DNA from: JBAZLV01 sp964586075 | Lineage (GTDB): Bacteria > Nitrospirota > UBA9217 | Direction: 5' to 3' | Length of the DNA stretch: 64,000 nucleotides | Assembly (NCBI GenBank): GCA_964586075.1 | Contig: CAZPGZ010000004.1 | Span: forward strand, 62,001-126,000 | Part shown: piece after piece, positions 50,096-58,841 of the stretch | How positions within the stretch are numbered: the first letter of the stretch is position 1 | Layout of the letters: every line of letters begins with the position of its first letter | Made by a program: the position numbers and the translations under genes | Notes under the pieces: model-generated | Told to the model about the DNA's origin: nothing | Database searches by the model: none | The model's input: only the letters and a program-made list of their open reading frames with translations

Positions 50096-50476
50096 ATGAA
50101 AAGAAAACTCTTTCTTGTTTTACTGTTGATTGTTTGTTCCTGTGTTCCGGCAGCTATCGCAGCAGAAACAACGAATAATGCAGCAGCAACCGTTACGGGT
50201 CCCTACAATCCTGCAATAACCTATCCGGGTATCTATATCTCGGACAGTCTTTTATTCAAAAACAGACCGACAAGCCAGTCATGGCAGACCATACCAATGC
50301 TTAACACGCTTAAAAAGGTGACGTGCGCTGATGCGGTGGCAAGTTTGCAGCGTGAAGGCAAATGGCAGGGAAATTTAAATCTTGACGGGTCGTGCGGGTC
50401 AACATACGAACCGGCTGATTGGACACTGGGAAACAGGTTGAACTACGAAGAAGCACGGCAGCAATCTTCTCGGTAG
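50096..50476 (+). CDS. Small secreted protein of the PilY1 operon, unknown
   Basis: This 126-residue protein has a signal peptide (MKRKLFLVLLLIVCSCVPAAIAA, cleavage expected after AAIAA; shown only to name the region). The mature part is about 103 residues with two cysteines (VTCADAV and DGSCGST), perhaps a disulphide, and an aromatic-rich middle. I do not recognise a family. It lies 22 bases after pilX and 32 bases before pilY1, each with a good ribosome site, so it is part of the pilus tip operon. It may be an accessory to PilY1 or to minor pilins; this is inference only. Confidence 0.65.
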   Translation: MKRKLFLVLLLIVCSCVPAAIAAETTNNAAATVTGPYNPAITYPGIYISDSLLFKNRPTSQSWQTIPMLNTLKKVTCADAVASLQREGKWQGNLNLDGSCGSTYEPADWTLGNRLNYEEARQQSSR

Positions 50477-50508
50477 CTGACTGAGATCATCAGGAGGATA
50501 GATAGTAT

Positions 50509-53500
50509 ATGAAAAAGACATTTCTGGCCATACTAATTATCGTACTTACGGCGTTTATATTTTCCAACACTGCCTCGGCTGCTCCGGACCAATACTGCGG
50601 TGATACCTCGCTTTATGGCGGTGCCCCCACAGTTCTTCAGCCGAATGTGCTGATTTTCATAGACGACTCCGGAAGTATGGCGAATACAGTTCCCTCCGGT
50701 TCATATGATCCGCTCGTAACCTATGCGTCTACCAATAATTGCGCCAACAGCAGCGGAAGTTATCCTCGCGCATGCAGCACGAACGCGGTGTATAGAACGA
50801 CGGATGGAGGCTCCTCCGGTGGTACATTTCTGAACTCCAGCGTGAATAATATTACTACATCGTGTTCCGGATACGATCCGCAGACTCTTTTAAAAACCTA
50901 CGGAACATACAATGGCAGCAGGTTGAATAGTGACGGTTCATGCAATACTTCATCCGCCAGAACATATGTAACGGGAAATTATGTAAACTGGTATCATAGT
51001 TCGGCTGCCGGCTGGACATCAAAAGTACAGGTTGCAAAAAATGTTATCAACAATCTTATAAACACTACTCAAGGCGTAAAATTCGGGCTGATGACGTTTC
51101 ACTATCCAAACAGTTGGACCTACGAAGGATCACAGTTCTTGAGCACTTCAGTTTCTGGTGCTACTTATGTTACTACGATCAAAGACATGGACGGCATCCA
51201 TACCGGGACAACAACAAATAGGCAGGCCCTGGTAGCAGCTGTAAATACCCTGACAAATTTGTATAATACTCCATTGGGAGAATCTCTCTATGAAACAATG
51301 CGTTATTTTCAGGGAGCTCAAACCGCTTTTGGCAATTCAATCGGTGTTGACGCAAGTGGATACTATACGTCTCCAATTCAATGGGGCTGCCAAAAAAACT
51401 ATGTTATTTTTGTTACCGACGGCATGTCGAACGCGGATAACAATAGCGCGTTGAATCCTGTAAATACCAAATACGGACGATGGGACGGAGGCAACTGTAA
51501 CACGTCTGTTTATACTACCTGCGACGGAACCGACATGAATCATTCGCTGGCTGGTGTTGCAAAATATATGTACGAAACCGATCTGAGAACAGATATAACT
51601 GGCACTCAAAATGTTGTCACCTATACCATAGGCTTTGGACTTACCGGCGCTGACCAGGAAGCAATTGATCTTTTGAAGCTGACCGCTGACACCAATCATG
51701 GCCGCGGAGCGTATTATAATGCGGGGAGTGAAACTGAACTGAGCGCGGCGCTGACGACAGTCATCGGCAACATATTCTCCGTGGATACGTCTTTCGTCGC
51801 TCCGGTTGTCCCGGTAAGCCCTGAAAACAGAACCTACAGCGGCAGCAGAGTATATATGGGTTTTTTCAAACCCGCGAGTGAAAAGTTCTGGAGCGGCAAC
51901 CTGAAGAAATTTGCCCTTGATGAAAACAATTATATTCTCGATTCGAACGGCAATTATGCAAACTATTATGACGCCAACAAAGATGGATTTGATGACCGAG
52001 ACAGTGCTTCCCTGGGAAGTAACGCAAATGGAAGCTTTAGATCGACATCGCAGTCGTATTGGAGCACCATAGCAGACAGCGGTGCTGTGGAGGAGGGTGG
52101 CATAGGCGAGGTGCTGCTGAATAGAACAACGACCAGAAACATTTATACATTTTTGGGGACGAATACACAGCTAAGTCATTCTACAAATGCCTTCACGACA
52201 AGCGTTATGACGGAAACGCAGCTTGGATTTACCTCCGGAGATACCGCGAGCAGGGACAAGCTGGTTAATTTTCTGCATGGAGTGGATACTTATGATGCAG
52301 ACTCTGATACGAATGTTACTGAGAAAAGACAGTGGATTTTAGGAGACATTCTTCATTCTAAGCCTCAAATTGTATCGTACAACACTTATACGTATTCACA
52401 CGAGACGGATTGCAGCGGAACTTTTGTAAGCGGTGCCAGCACGAATAACGCCAACAATACGTATATTTTTGTCGGAGCGAATGACGGCATGCTGCATGCT
52501 TTCAAGGACTGCGACGGCAGCGAGGCCTGGTCATTCATCCCGCCTGATTTGCTGCCGATTCTTCAGTATCTCGGGCCGACAGGCGGTGCGCATACGTACT
52601 TTGTTGATTTTTCACCATCCGTTTATATATATAATAAGGACAAGACTGGCAATGTTAACGCTTCCAATGGAGATAAGGTCATTCTTGTTTTTGGTCTTCG
52701 AAGGGGAGGTGGTCTCGATACTTCTCCTACGAAGGGCTATTATTATGCTCTTGATGTTACCAATCCTTTGGATCCAATTTTTCTGGGAAGCATCAGCAAT
52801 ACCACAGTAAGAAATGGCCTAACGACGGCTGCTTCCACGGATTTTAGTGAATTGGGAGAGGTCTGGAGCGACATTTCATTTGGAAGAATCAAGTACGGAT
52901 CCGATATTAAAATCGCGACATTTCTGGGTGCGGGCTATGACAATTGCAATGAAGATGGGCGATATGGCTCCACGCAGACTTTTACCGGTGCTTGCGTGGC
53001 TCCGCCCACGAGCGACAATGGCGCAACAACAAGCTCCGGCAGTTCAGCACCGCTTAATTCCAAAGGAAGAGGTATCTATGTGATAGAAATAGGTCAGATC
53101 AATGCATCAACCGGGAATCTCTCCTTGAGCGGTATCGGCACAAAATTGTGGGGTTACACAAATGCAGACGACCCCACGAGAATGATTTTCTCTATCCCCG
53201 CCCGAATCAAAGCGGTTGATACGAACTACGATAATTATATTGACAGGCTTTATTTCGGAGATGCCGGCGGCAATATGTGGAGAGCCAATATAAAGGACAC
53301 TTCTCCAACAAACTGGACGGTAAACAGGATTTTCAGCTCTAATCCCGGTTATTCGAACGGTTCAGCGGACGCTTCGAATGGACGAAAGATTTTTTATGAA
53401 CCTTCAACTTTTGTGCTTACCGACGGTTCGGTGCGCTTATACTTCGGCACCGGAGACAGAGAACATCCTTTGAATACTGCAGTAGTGGACCGAATGTACT

Positions 53501-54093
53501 CCTTGATTGATCGGGGCCAAACAACGGCATCAAGCATCAATGAATTGAATCTGGTTGACGTCACTGATGACACATTGCAAGGATTAAGTACCACGTCAAC
53601 ACAGTCCCAGTCTATTATCAGTCAACTGACGAGTTCGACGAAATACGGCTGGTATATCAGGCTGAACGAAAATGCCGGCGAAAAGGTTCTGGCTCCTTCA
53701 GTTCTCTATAATGGAGTCACGGTGTATACAACCTACTCACCGCTGACAACAGCCAGCACAGATCCTTGTGTTACTGGGAATTTGGGCACAGCAAGGGCTT
53801 ATGCGGTAGACTACTTGACTGGTGCTGCAGTGACTAATTATGATACAACAAATGACACGACCTCTACTACGAATACGTGGGCACGCGCCACTGGTACTAC
53901 CTATAATCTGCTGAGAAGTGACCGTGTAGTTACTCTCGGAAGCGGCATCCCATCGGGAGGTGTCGTCGTCATATCATCGACAGGTCAGACGAGTTTGATG
54001 ATCGGTGTTGGCGGTAGTTTTCAGACGATGAAAATTTCCGGTACAAGTGCGACGCTGCCACTTTATTGGAGGCAGAAATCCGAACATTTATAG
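50509..54093 (+). CDS. pilY1: PilY1/PilC-type pilus tip protein with VWA domain
   Basis: This 1194-residue secreted protein has a signal peptide at 1-24 and a von Willebrand A domain with the MIDAS motif DDSGS (Asp52, Ser54, Ser56) and FVTDGMS. A C-terminal PilY1 beta-propeller follows. Calcium-type loops are seen at DANKDGFDD (from Asp488) and at DTNYDNYID (from Asp904 to Asp912), the latter followed by LYFGDAGGNMWR as in PilY1. It should sit at the pilus tip, support adhesion and regulate extension and retraction. Its length is close to Pseudomonas PilY1. Shine-Dalgarno AGGAGG precedes the ATG. Confidence 0.92.
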   Translation: MKKTFLAILIIVLTAFIFSNTASAAPDQYCGDTSLYGGAPTVLQPNVLIFIDDSGSMANTVPSGSYDPLVTYASTNNCANSSGSYPRACSTNAVYRTTDGGSSGGTFLNSSVNNITTSCSGYDPQTLLKTYGTYNGSRLNSDGSCNTSSARTYVTGNYVNWYHSSAAGWTSKVQVAKNVINNLINTTQGVKFGLMTFHYPNSWTYEGSQFLSTSVSGATYVTTIKDMDGIHTGTTTNRQALVAAVNTLTNLYNTPLGESLYETMRYFQGAQTAFGNSIGVDASGYYTSPIQWGCQKNYVIFVTDGMSNADNNSALNPVNTKYGRWDGGNCNTSVYTTCDGTDMNHSLAGVAKYMYETDLRTDITGTQNVVTYTIGFGLTGADQEAIDLLKLTADTNHGRGAYYNAGSETELSAALTTVIGNIFSVDTSFVAPVVPVSPENRTYSGSRVYMGFFKPASEKFWSGNLKKFALDENNYILDSNGNYANYYDANKDGFDDRDSASLGSNANGSFRSTSQSYWSTIADSGAVEEGGIGEVLLNRTTTRNIYTFLGTNTQLSHSTNAFTTSVMTETQLGFTSGDTASRDKLVNFLHGVDTYDADSDTNVTEKRQWILGDILHSKPQIVSYNTYTYSHETDCSGTFVSGASTNNANNTYIFVGANDGMLHAFKDCDGSEAWSFIPPDLLPILQYLGPTGGAHTYFVDFSPSVYIYNKDKTGNVNASNGDKVILVFGLRRGGGLDTSPTKGYYYALDVTNPLDPIFLGSISNTTVRNGLTTAASTDFSELGEVWSDISFGRIKYGSDIKIATFLGAGYDNCNEDGRYGSTQTFTGACVAPPTSDNGATTSSGSSAPLNSKGRGIYVIEIGQINASTGNLSLSGIGTKLWGYTNADDPTRMIFSIPARIKAVDTNYDNYIDRLYFGDAGGNMWRANIKDTSPTNWTVNRIFSSNPGYSNGSADASNGRKIFYEPSTFVLTDGSVRLYFGTGDREHPLNTAVVDRMYSLIDRGQTTASSINELNLVDVTDDTLQGLSTTSTQSQSIISQLTSSTKYGWYIRLNENAGEKVLAPSVLYNGVTVYTTYSPLTTASTDPCVTGNLGTARAYAVDYLTGAAVTNYDTTNDTTSTTNTWARATGTTYNLLRSDRVVTLGSGIPSGGVVVISSTGQTSLMIGVGGSFQTMKISGTSATLPLYWRQKSEHL

Positions 54094-54187
54094 CAATTAA
54101 GCGTTCGCAAAAGAGAGAAACTTTTACTACTGAACCATGCTGAATTTGAAGAATAGTAGAACTATGTGCTGTAATATATAGTGAAAA

Positions 54188-55108
54188 ATGCAAAACATAT
54201 TAAATATTATACTTTTTATTCTTTGCAGTGCTGTCATAATGACATGCACAGCATGCAAGAGAGAGCAAACCGGCGCATCCCATGCGAATTTTCCTCCTTC
54301 TGAGGAAGGAAGAGCAGCTGTATCAAAAACATTAACCGTTAATATGCTGCCAGAAAAACCATTTGCCGGTACAACGCTTCAGGCAATCGCTGTTTCTCAA
54401 ACTGGAAGCCAGATAAACTATCAATGGGAATTAAATGGAATGGTTTTGACAGGGGAAAATTCGTCTTATTTGGACTCAAAAAACCACTTTGCGAAAGGAG
54501 ATCAGGTATCTGTTCTTGTGACGTCAGATAATACCTCAGTGTCAGCATCAGTAACAATAAAAAACAGTCCGCCAGTAGTGAAATCGGTGACTGTAAAACC
54601 AGAAATTCTTTACGCTGGTATTGATATTATTGCCGAGCCTGTCGGCTACGACGCTGACGGAGATACTATACAGTTTTTCTATAAGTGGTCGATCAACGAT
54701 GTTGATCTTCCCGATAATTCTGCAGTTTTACCCGGAGATAAGTACAAACGGGGAGATCGAATAGCTCTTACCGTAATCCCTAACGATAGTGAAGAAGAAG
54801 GTGACCCTTTTATATCTAAGCCAGTTGTAATTCCAAATGGCCCACCACGATTTATATCAACACCACCACTGGATTTTAAGGCAGAGATTTACTCCTACCA
54901 GGCTATTGCCGTCGATCCTGATAATGACACTTTGACTTATTCGCTTCGTACTGCACCAAATGGAATGGTTATTGATGCACGAACGGGTTTGATTACTCTA
55001 CAGATTAAAAAAGAACACACGGGAACACATATCGTCGAGATTGAAGCACAGGATACACAAGGTTTAAAAGCCGTTCAAAAATACTCACTAACATTAACTG
55101 TTCCCTGA
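54188..55108 (+). CDS. Lipoprotein with Ig/cadherin-like domains
   Basis: This 306-residue protein has a lipoprotein signal (hydrophobic IILFILCSAVIM then TCTAC; lipidated cysteine probably 20 or 23). Two related beta-domains follow (residues about 45-115 and 125-205) with NYQWELNG and YKWSINDVD as matching strands. A cadherin-like YQAIAVDPDNDTLTYSL region with DPDND calcium-type residues makes up the C-terminus. It lies between pilY1 and a fimT-like gene and may anchor or display part of the pilus machinery. The start has no Shine-Dalgarno; a weak TATAGT lies five bases upstream. Confidence 0.65.
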   Translation: MQNILNIILFILCSAVIMTCTACKREQTGASHANFPPSEEGRAAVSKTLTVNMLPEKPFAGTTLQAIAVSQTGSQINYQWELNGMVLTGENSSYLDSKNHFAKGDQVSVLVTSDNTSVSASVTIKNSPPVVKSVTVKPEILYAGIDIIAEPVGYDADGDTIQFFYKWSINDVDLPDNSAVLPGDKYKRGDRIALTVIPNDSEEEGDPFISKPVVIPNGPPRFISTPPLDFKAEIYSYQAIAVDPDNDTLTYSLRTAPNGMVIDARTGLITLQIKKEHTGTHIVEIEAQDTQGLKAVQKYSLTLTVP

Positions 55109-55117
55109 GAGGTATTC

Positions 55118-55636
55118 ATGAGAAACAATACATTATTACGCTCAGCCAACGGTCTTACCCTTATAGAATTAATAGTGGTGCTTTCCCTTTTGGCTATTCT
55201 TAGTGCTATTGCCCTTCCACCTTTTTTGCAATGGCGCGCTAGCCTTGACTACCGCACAACCGCAAGCGGCATTTTCAATATACTCAAACAGGCCAAAAGC
55301 CGAACAATCACTAACAGCCTGCAATGCAGAGTTGAGTTTCAGGCACCTCCTACCAGACAATATCGAATGACACAGGGGGATAGGGCTGCGAACAGTGCCA
55401 ACTGGGGTGCGACTTCTCAAGATATCATTCAAAACTGGACTACAATACCGACTGCCGTGAGTATAGTTACGGCAAATACTTTAAATAACAATATTGAATT
55501 TAATACCAATGGTACGGCTAATCTAGCGGTTGGATCCAATTCTTCCACAATTCAAATTCAAGATAACACCGGTGCCGTCAGATTTACCATTCAAGTAGAT
55601 ACTACAGGTAGAATCGCAATGCGTTCTGGCTCATAA
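55118..55636 (+). CDS. fimT: FimT/GspH-family minor pseudopilin
   Basis: This 172-residue protein has a prepilin leader ending in SANG. It is followed by LTLIELIVVLSLLAILSAIA, in which Leu replaces the usual Phe at +1 while Glu at +5 is kept. The post-helix stretch PPFLQWRASLDYRTTASGIFN is like FimT/GspH, and the C-terminal domain is small. A good AGAGG lies upstream of the ATG. It is the first of two paralogues in the operon and lies nine bases after the lipoprotein gene. Confidence 0.85.
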   Translation: MRNNTLLRSANGLTLIELIVVLSLLAILSAIALPPFLQWRASLDYRTTASGIFNILKQAKSRTITNSLQCRVEFQAPPTRQYRMTQGDRAANSANWGATSQDIIQNWTTIPTAVSIVTANTLNNNIEFNTNGTANLAVGSNSSTIQIQDNTGAVRFTIQVDTTGRIAMRSGS

Positions 55637-55964
55637 TGATATAAATAAAGTAATCAGAAAATTCAGTCATATGTCTTCTTTCCGCGCCGCAGTTGCTTTA
55701 GTCTGCCTCGGCATTGTGCCCTCGAGAAAACTTTTCCTATAATTACCTTCCTCCTCCTCGCTTTCGATAAATAACCGTTTGCTAAAATTGTTTGCTTTGT
55801 ATATCACCTGAAAATACCCATAACTGGGTATTGCATCTCACTATTTCTTTTGCTATATACTCTGTATTCCTAACGTATAAAATACGAATAATTTATACCG
55901 GCAATTAACTTATCTATTGTATTTATATGTAATCTTGTTTGCATAATTACTTATCCGGGGTATA
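55637..55964. other. Non-coding gap with two small inverted repeats
   Basis: This 328-base AT-rich stretch has no credible gene. It holds an inverted repeat AATACCC-N6-GGGTATT (55813-55832, no T tail) and a palindrome CGTAT-AAA-ATACG (55874-55886). Either could be an operator or an RNA hairpin. No clear promoter was found before the second fimT-like gene. Confidence 0.5.
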
Positions 55965-56447
55965 ATGATGTTTGAATATACTAATAATATCAAAAAACTG
56001 CATTTCTCAAAAGGCTTTACAATTATTGAAGCGATAACTGTCATAGCAATTATGGCAATTTTAACAGGCATTGCTTTGCCTCCGTATATTGAGTGGAGAA
56101 GATCTGTTCAATATCAGGCATCGGCACGAAGCATTCTCCTTGTTTTCCGAGAAGCAAGAACCAGAGCTATAGCCAGTAATTATGAACATCGGGTAGAATT
56201 TGAAAATGCAAATAAAAGATTTCGCATAACGAGAGGAAATCGGGCAAGTTCCAGCTCGGATTGGAGCACAGTAGTTAGTAGCTGGTATGTTCTTCCACAG
56301 GAAGTCTACATGCATGCAAATGTGACAAAAATTCACTTAAATCCCATGGGGACAGCAAACGCTGGTACTGTTGCGATTCAGGATGAGAATGGACAAATAA
56401 AATGTCAAGTCCGAATATTAAGCACGGGCCGCGCCCGTATTCTCTAG
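55965..56447 (+). CDS. Second FimT/GspH-family minor pseudopilin
   Basis: This 160-residue prepilin has the leader ending in HFSKG and the mature FTIIEAITVIAIMAILTGIA, with Glu at +5. ALPPYIEWRRSVQYQASARS parallels the first FimT (LPPFLQWRASLDYRTTASG), so the two are duplicates that have diverged. It is separated from the first by 328 bases and has only a weak GGGG upstream. Its role is probably a minor pilin that primes pilus assembly. Confidence 0.82.
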   Translation: MMFEYTNNIKKLHFSKGFTIIEAITVIAIMAILTGIALPPYIEWRRSVQYQASARSILLVFREARTRAIASNYEHRVEFENANKRFRITRGNRASSSSDWSTVVSSWYVLPQEVYMHANVTKIHLNPMGTANAGTVAIQDENGQIKCQVRILSTGRARIL

Positions 56448-56499
56448 CTCGTTGTGTAGGCAAATACCAAACAGTATATTGAAAAATCATTTTTCGTTC

Positions 56500-56528
56500 T
56501 TGACGAACAATGACGCATCACGTAATAT
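56500..56528 (+). promoter_or_regulatory. Promoter of the tungstate-type transporter genes
   Basis: TTGACG (56500-56505) and TAATAT (56523-56528) have a 17-base spacer, placing the start near 56535 and leaving a leader of about 36 bases. Confidence 0.6.
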
Positions 56529-56533
56529 ACGTG
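56519..56533 (+). promoter_or_regulatory. Palindromic operator overlapping the transporter minus-10
   Basis: CACGTA-ATA-TACGTG is a perfect 15-base palindrome that covers the minus-10 TAATAT. This is the position for a repressor that responds to the transported oxyanion. The regulator is not in the window. Confidence 0.55.
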
Positions 56534-56570
56534 TAAAATTTAATTCTATTCTGATTTTTTCGGTGAGTGA

Positions 56571-57290
56571 ATGGATTTAATCGCCGACGGTTTCTCAAAA
56601 GCCTTTTATCTGATTCTTCATTTTGATCCGGAATTGCTCGCTATCATTTTTTTGTCTCTGAAAGTATCCGGTCTGGCCCTCTTGATTGCAACGTTATTTG
56701 GTGTTCCCCTCGGTGCCGTAGTGGCATTAAAACGCATTCCTGCAAAAGGTGTCCTTATCAGTCTCCTGAATACGTTGATGAGCCTCCCCTCGGTGGTTGT
56801 CGGCCTTTTTGTATATCTCATGCTTTCGCGAAGCGGGCCACTCGGGTTTCTTGGTCTTCTCTATACACCTGGCGCGATGATTATTGCACAAACTATTCTT
56901 GCCTTTCCCATTGTCATGTCACTCTCCCGTTCCGCTGTAGTGAGTGTAGACCCTCTTATCCGCCAGGCTGCCATGACTCTCGGGGCATCACCTTCCCAGG
57001 TAACACGGACAGTAATAGCCGAGGCACGATACGGAATTCTGACGGCTGTTGTAGCGGCCTTCGGAAGAGTTATCGCCGAAGTCGGTGCTATCCTTATTGT
57101 TGGTGGAAATATTGCCGGACTCACGAGAGCCATGACTACCGCTATTGCTCTGGAAACGGACAAGGGAAATTTTGAGCTTGCGCTGGCACTTGGCATCATT
57201 CTTCTGATACTGTCATTGTTGATCAATCTTGTGCTGCATATGATTCAAAGAAAAGGGGCTGCAGATACGGAGCAATGGACCTGGACCTGA
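56571..57290 (+). CDS. tupB: Tungstate-type ABC transporter permease
   Basis: This 239-residue integral membrane protein has about six helices. The EAA-type loop EVGAILIVGGNIAGLTRAMTT and the N-terminal FLSLKVSGLALLIATLFGVPLGAVVAL match TupB/WtpB-like permeases of the tungstate, molybdate and sulphate group. The gene overlaps the ATPase gene by 16 bases. No periplasmic binding protein (TupA) is next to it, which is unusual. Tungstate rather than molybdate is a family-level inference. Confidence 0.8.
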   Translation: MDLIADGFSKAFYLILHFDPELLAIIFLSLKVSGLALLIATLFGVPLGAVVALKRIPAKGVLISLLNTLMSLPSVVVGLFVYLMLSRSGPLGFLGLLYTPGAMIIAQTILAFPIVMSLSRSAVVSVDPLIRQAAMTLGASPSQVTRTVIAEARYGILTAVVAAFGRVIAEVGAILIVGGNIAGLTRAMTTAIALETDKGNFELALALGIILLILSLLINLVLHMIQRKGAADTEQWTWT

Positions 57291-57931
57291 AGATAACCGA
57301 TATACAAAAAAAGTATAACGGAAAAAATATACTCCAAAATTGCACGTTTAATTTTGAACCAGGCGTGGTGTATGCTCTCATGGGCCCGAATGGCTGCGGC
57401 AAATCAACACTGCTCAGGATATGCGCTCTTCTGGAGCCGCCTGACCACGGTGCCGTTGTTTTTTCTACGGCAGGAAATATGCTGCCGCATGATCTTGTTT
57501 TGAGACGCAGATTAACGCTTGTTCTGCCGCGGGTAGGGGTGTTTAATACGACAGTATTTAAAAATATTGCTTACGGTTTGACGGCGCGGGGCAGGGAGAA
57601 GAATGACCGTGTCAGGCTGGTATCTGCGGTTCTCGATACCGTAAGGCTGACGCATAAGCAACATCAAAATGCCTTGACGCTTTCGAGTGGAGAGACACAG
57701 CGGCTTGGCATTGCGCGTGCCATGGTACTGGATCCGGATATGCTGTTTCTTGATGAACCAACTGCGTTTATCGACGAAGAGAATACCGCTATTATAGAAC
57801 GTAGTATTCTTGATTTAAAACGAGCCGGCAAGACAACGGTTATCATGTCAACCCATGACCGTGATCAGGCAGAGCGCCTGGCGGATCAAGTACTTCTGAT
57901 GCAAAACGGTGCCATACTGAATAAACCCTGA
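57275..57931 (+). CDS. tupC: Tungstate-type ABC transporter ATPase
   Basis: This 218-residue ATPase has Walker A GPNGCGKSTLLRI, signature LSSGETQRLGIARAM, Walker B MLFLDEPTAF and the H-loop STHD. It is short compared with MalK-type ATPases and lacks a regulatory C-domain, like TupC. It overlaps tupB by 16 bases and powers uptake through it. Confidence 0.82.
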   Translation: MDLDLKITDIQKKYNGKNILQNCTFNFEPGVVYALMGPNGCGKSTLLRICALLEPPDHGAVVFSTAGNMLPHDLVLRRRLTLVLPRVGVFNTTVFKNIAYGLTARGREKNDRVRLVSAVLDTVRLTHKQHQNALTLSSGETQRLGIARAMVLDPDMLFLDEPTAFIDEENTAIIERSILDLKRAGKTTVIMSTHDRDQAERLADQVLLMQNGAILNKP

Positions 57932-57953
57932 TTTTTAATTATGGTCAGCTTCT

Positions 57954-58532
57954 ATGAACATTCCCATTATTCTTGCATCCAGATCTCCTCGTCGCAAAGA
58001 CCTCCTTCATCAAATAGGCCTGTCTTTTACTATAGACGAAACAGATGTAGATGAGCGGGTTCTGCCGGGTGAAAAAGCACCGGCTTATGCTGTACGAGTT
58101 GCCGTCAATAAAGCAAAAGCAGTCAGTTCTCGGAGAAACGCAGGTATTATTATTGCGGCTGATACGGTGGTAGTGCTCAAGAGTGTAATTCTAGGAAAAC
58201 CGGCGGACATCCACGATGCAAAACGAATGCTCACCATGCTCTCCGGCAGAACGCACACGGTAATCACCGGCCTTGCCGTGTTGGACGCGGGCAGTGGCGC
58301 TCTGCAAACCGGGAGCGCCACCACGAAAGTGCGATTTCTTACATTAACGCAAGAACAAATCATATCATATCTAAAAACAAGAGAACCTCTTGATAAAGCA
58401 GGGGCATATGGTATTCAGGGAAAAGGTGCTCTTCTGGTTGATAGAATAGAAGGTTGTTATACTAATGTTGTAGGCTTGCCATTATCACTTCTGGGTCGTA
58501 TACTTTCTCATTTTGGAATCAAGCTGCCTTAA
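57954..58532 (+). CDS. maf: Maf nucleotide pyrophosphatase
   Basis: This 192-residue protein has the Maf signature ASRSPRRKDLL at the N-terminus, IIAADTVVVL, GKPADIHDAKRML and the late DKAGAYGIQGKGALLVDRIEGCYTNVVGLP region (given in parts, key residues Asp, Lys, Gly and Gln). It is a house-cleaning enzyme that hydrolyses dTTP/UTP and modified nucleotides and can delay septation. It is the last intact gene before a junction of truncated genes. Confidence 0.93.
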   Translation: MNIPIILASRSPRRKDLLHQIGLSFTIDETDVDERVLPGEKAPAYAVRVAVNKAKAVSSRRNAGIIIAADTVVVLKSVILGKPADIHDAKRMLTMLSGRTHTVITGLAVLDAGSGALQTGSATTKVRFLTLTQEQIISYLKTREPLDKAGAYGIQGKGALLVDRIEGCYTNVVGLPLSLLGRILSHFGIKLP

Positions 58533-58639
58533 ATAGCTTTTCTGTAAAAAAAGGGGCAAACTTTTTTCAGTTTTAAGAAACAATTCTGCTGCTGATCTCG
58601 GTTTTCGGGACAGAGATATAGATTATCTTTTTCTCTGTG

Positions 58640-58841
58640 AGGGTTCCCCAAAAACTGATCCAGTCAAAAATGGAAAATTCCGGCTTCAAACTGCTGCTGG
58701 CATCTGCCGTCTGACAAACTCAGCTGGCGTCAGATTTTCAAGTGAACTGTGTGGACGAAACTTGTTGTAGTCCAAACGCCACTGTTCAATTTTTTCACAA
58801 GCGTCTTCGAGAGACAAAAACCAATTTACGTTCAAGCATTC
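58640..58841 (-). mobile_element. IS3-family transposase fragment, truncated at its 5' side
   Basis: Read on the minus strand, 58841-58686 encodes the C-terminus of an IS3-type integrase: ECLNVNWFLSLEDACEKI, then WRLDYNKFRPHSSLENLTPAEFVR and a stop. The frame stops matching at the glutamate encoded at 58841, where RDECLN would be expected. The segment 58640-58685 may contain the element's end (GTTCCCCAAAAACTGATCCA). Only about 50 residues of the transposase remain and it cannot be functional. Confidence 0.82.

Noticed and set aside
55961..55966. TATAAT just before the second fimT-like gene
   Set aside because: It overlaps the start codon itself, so it cannot be the minus-10 for that gene.
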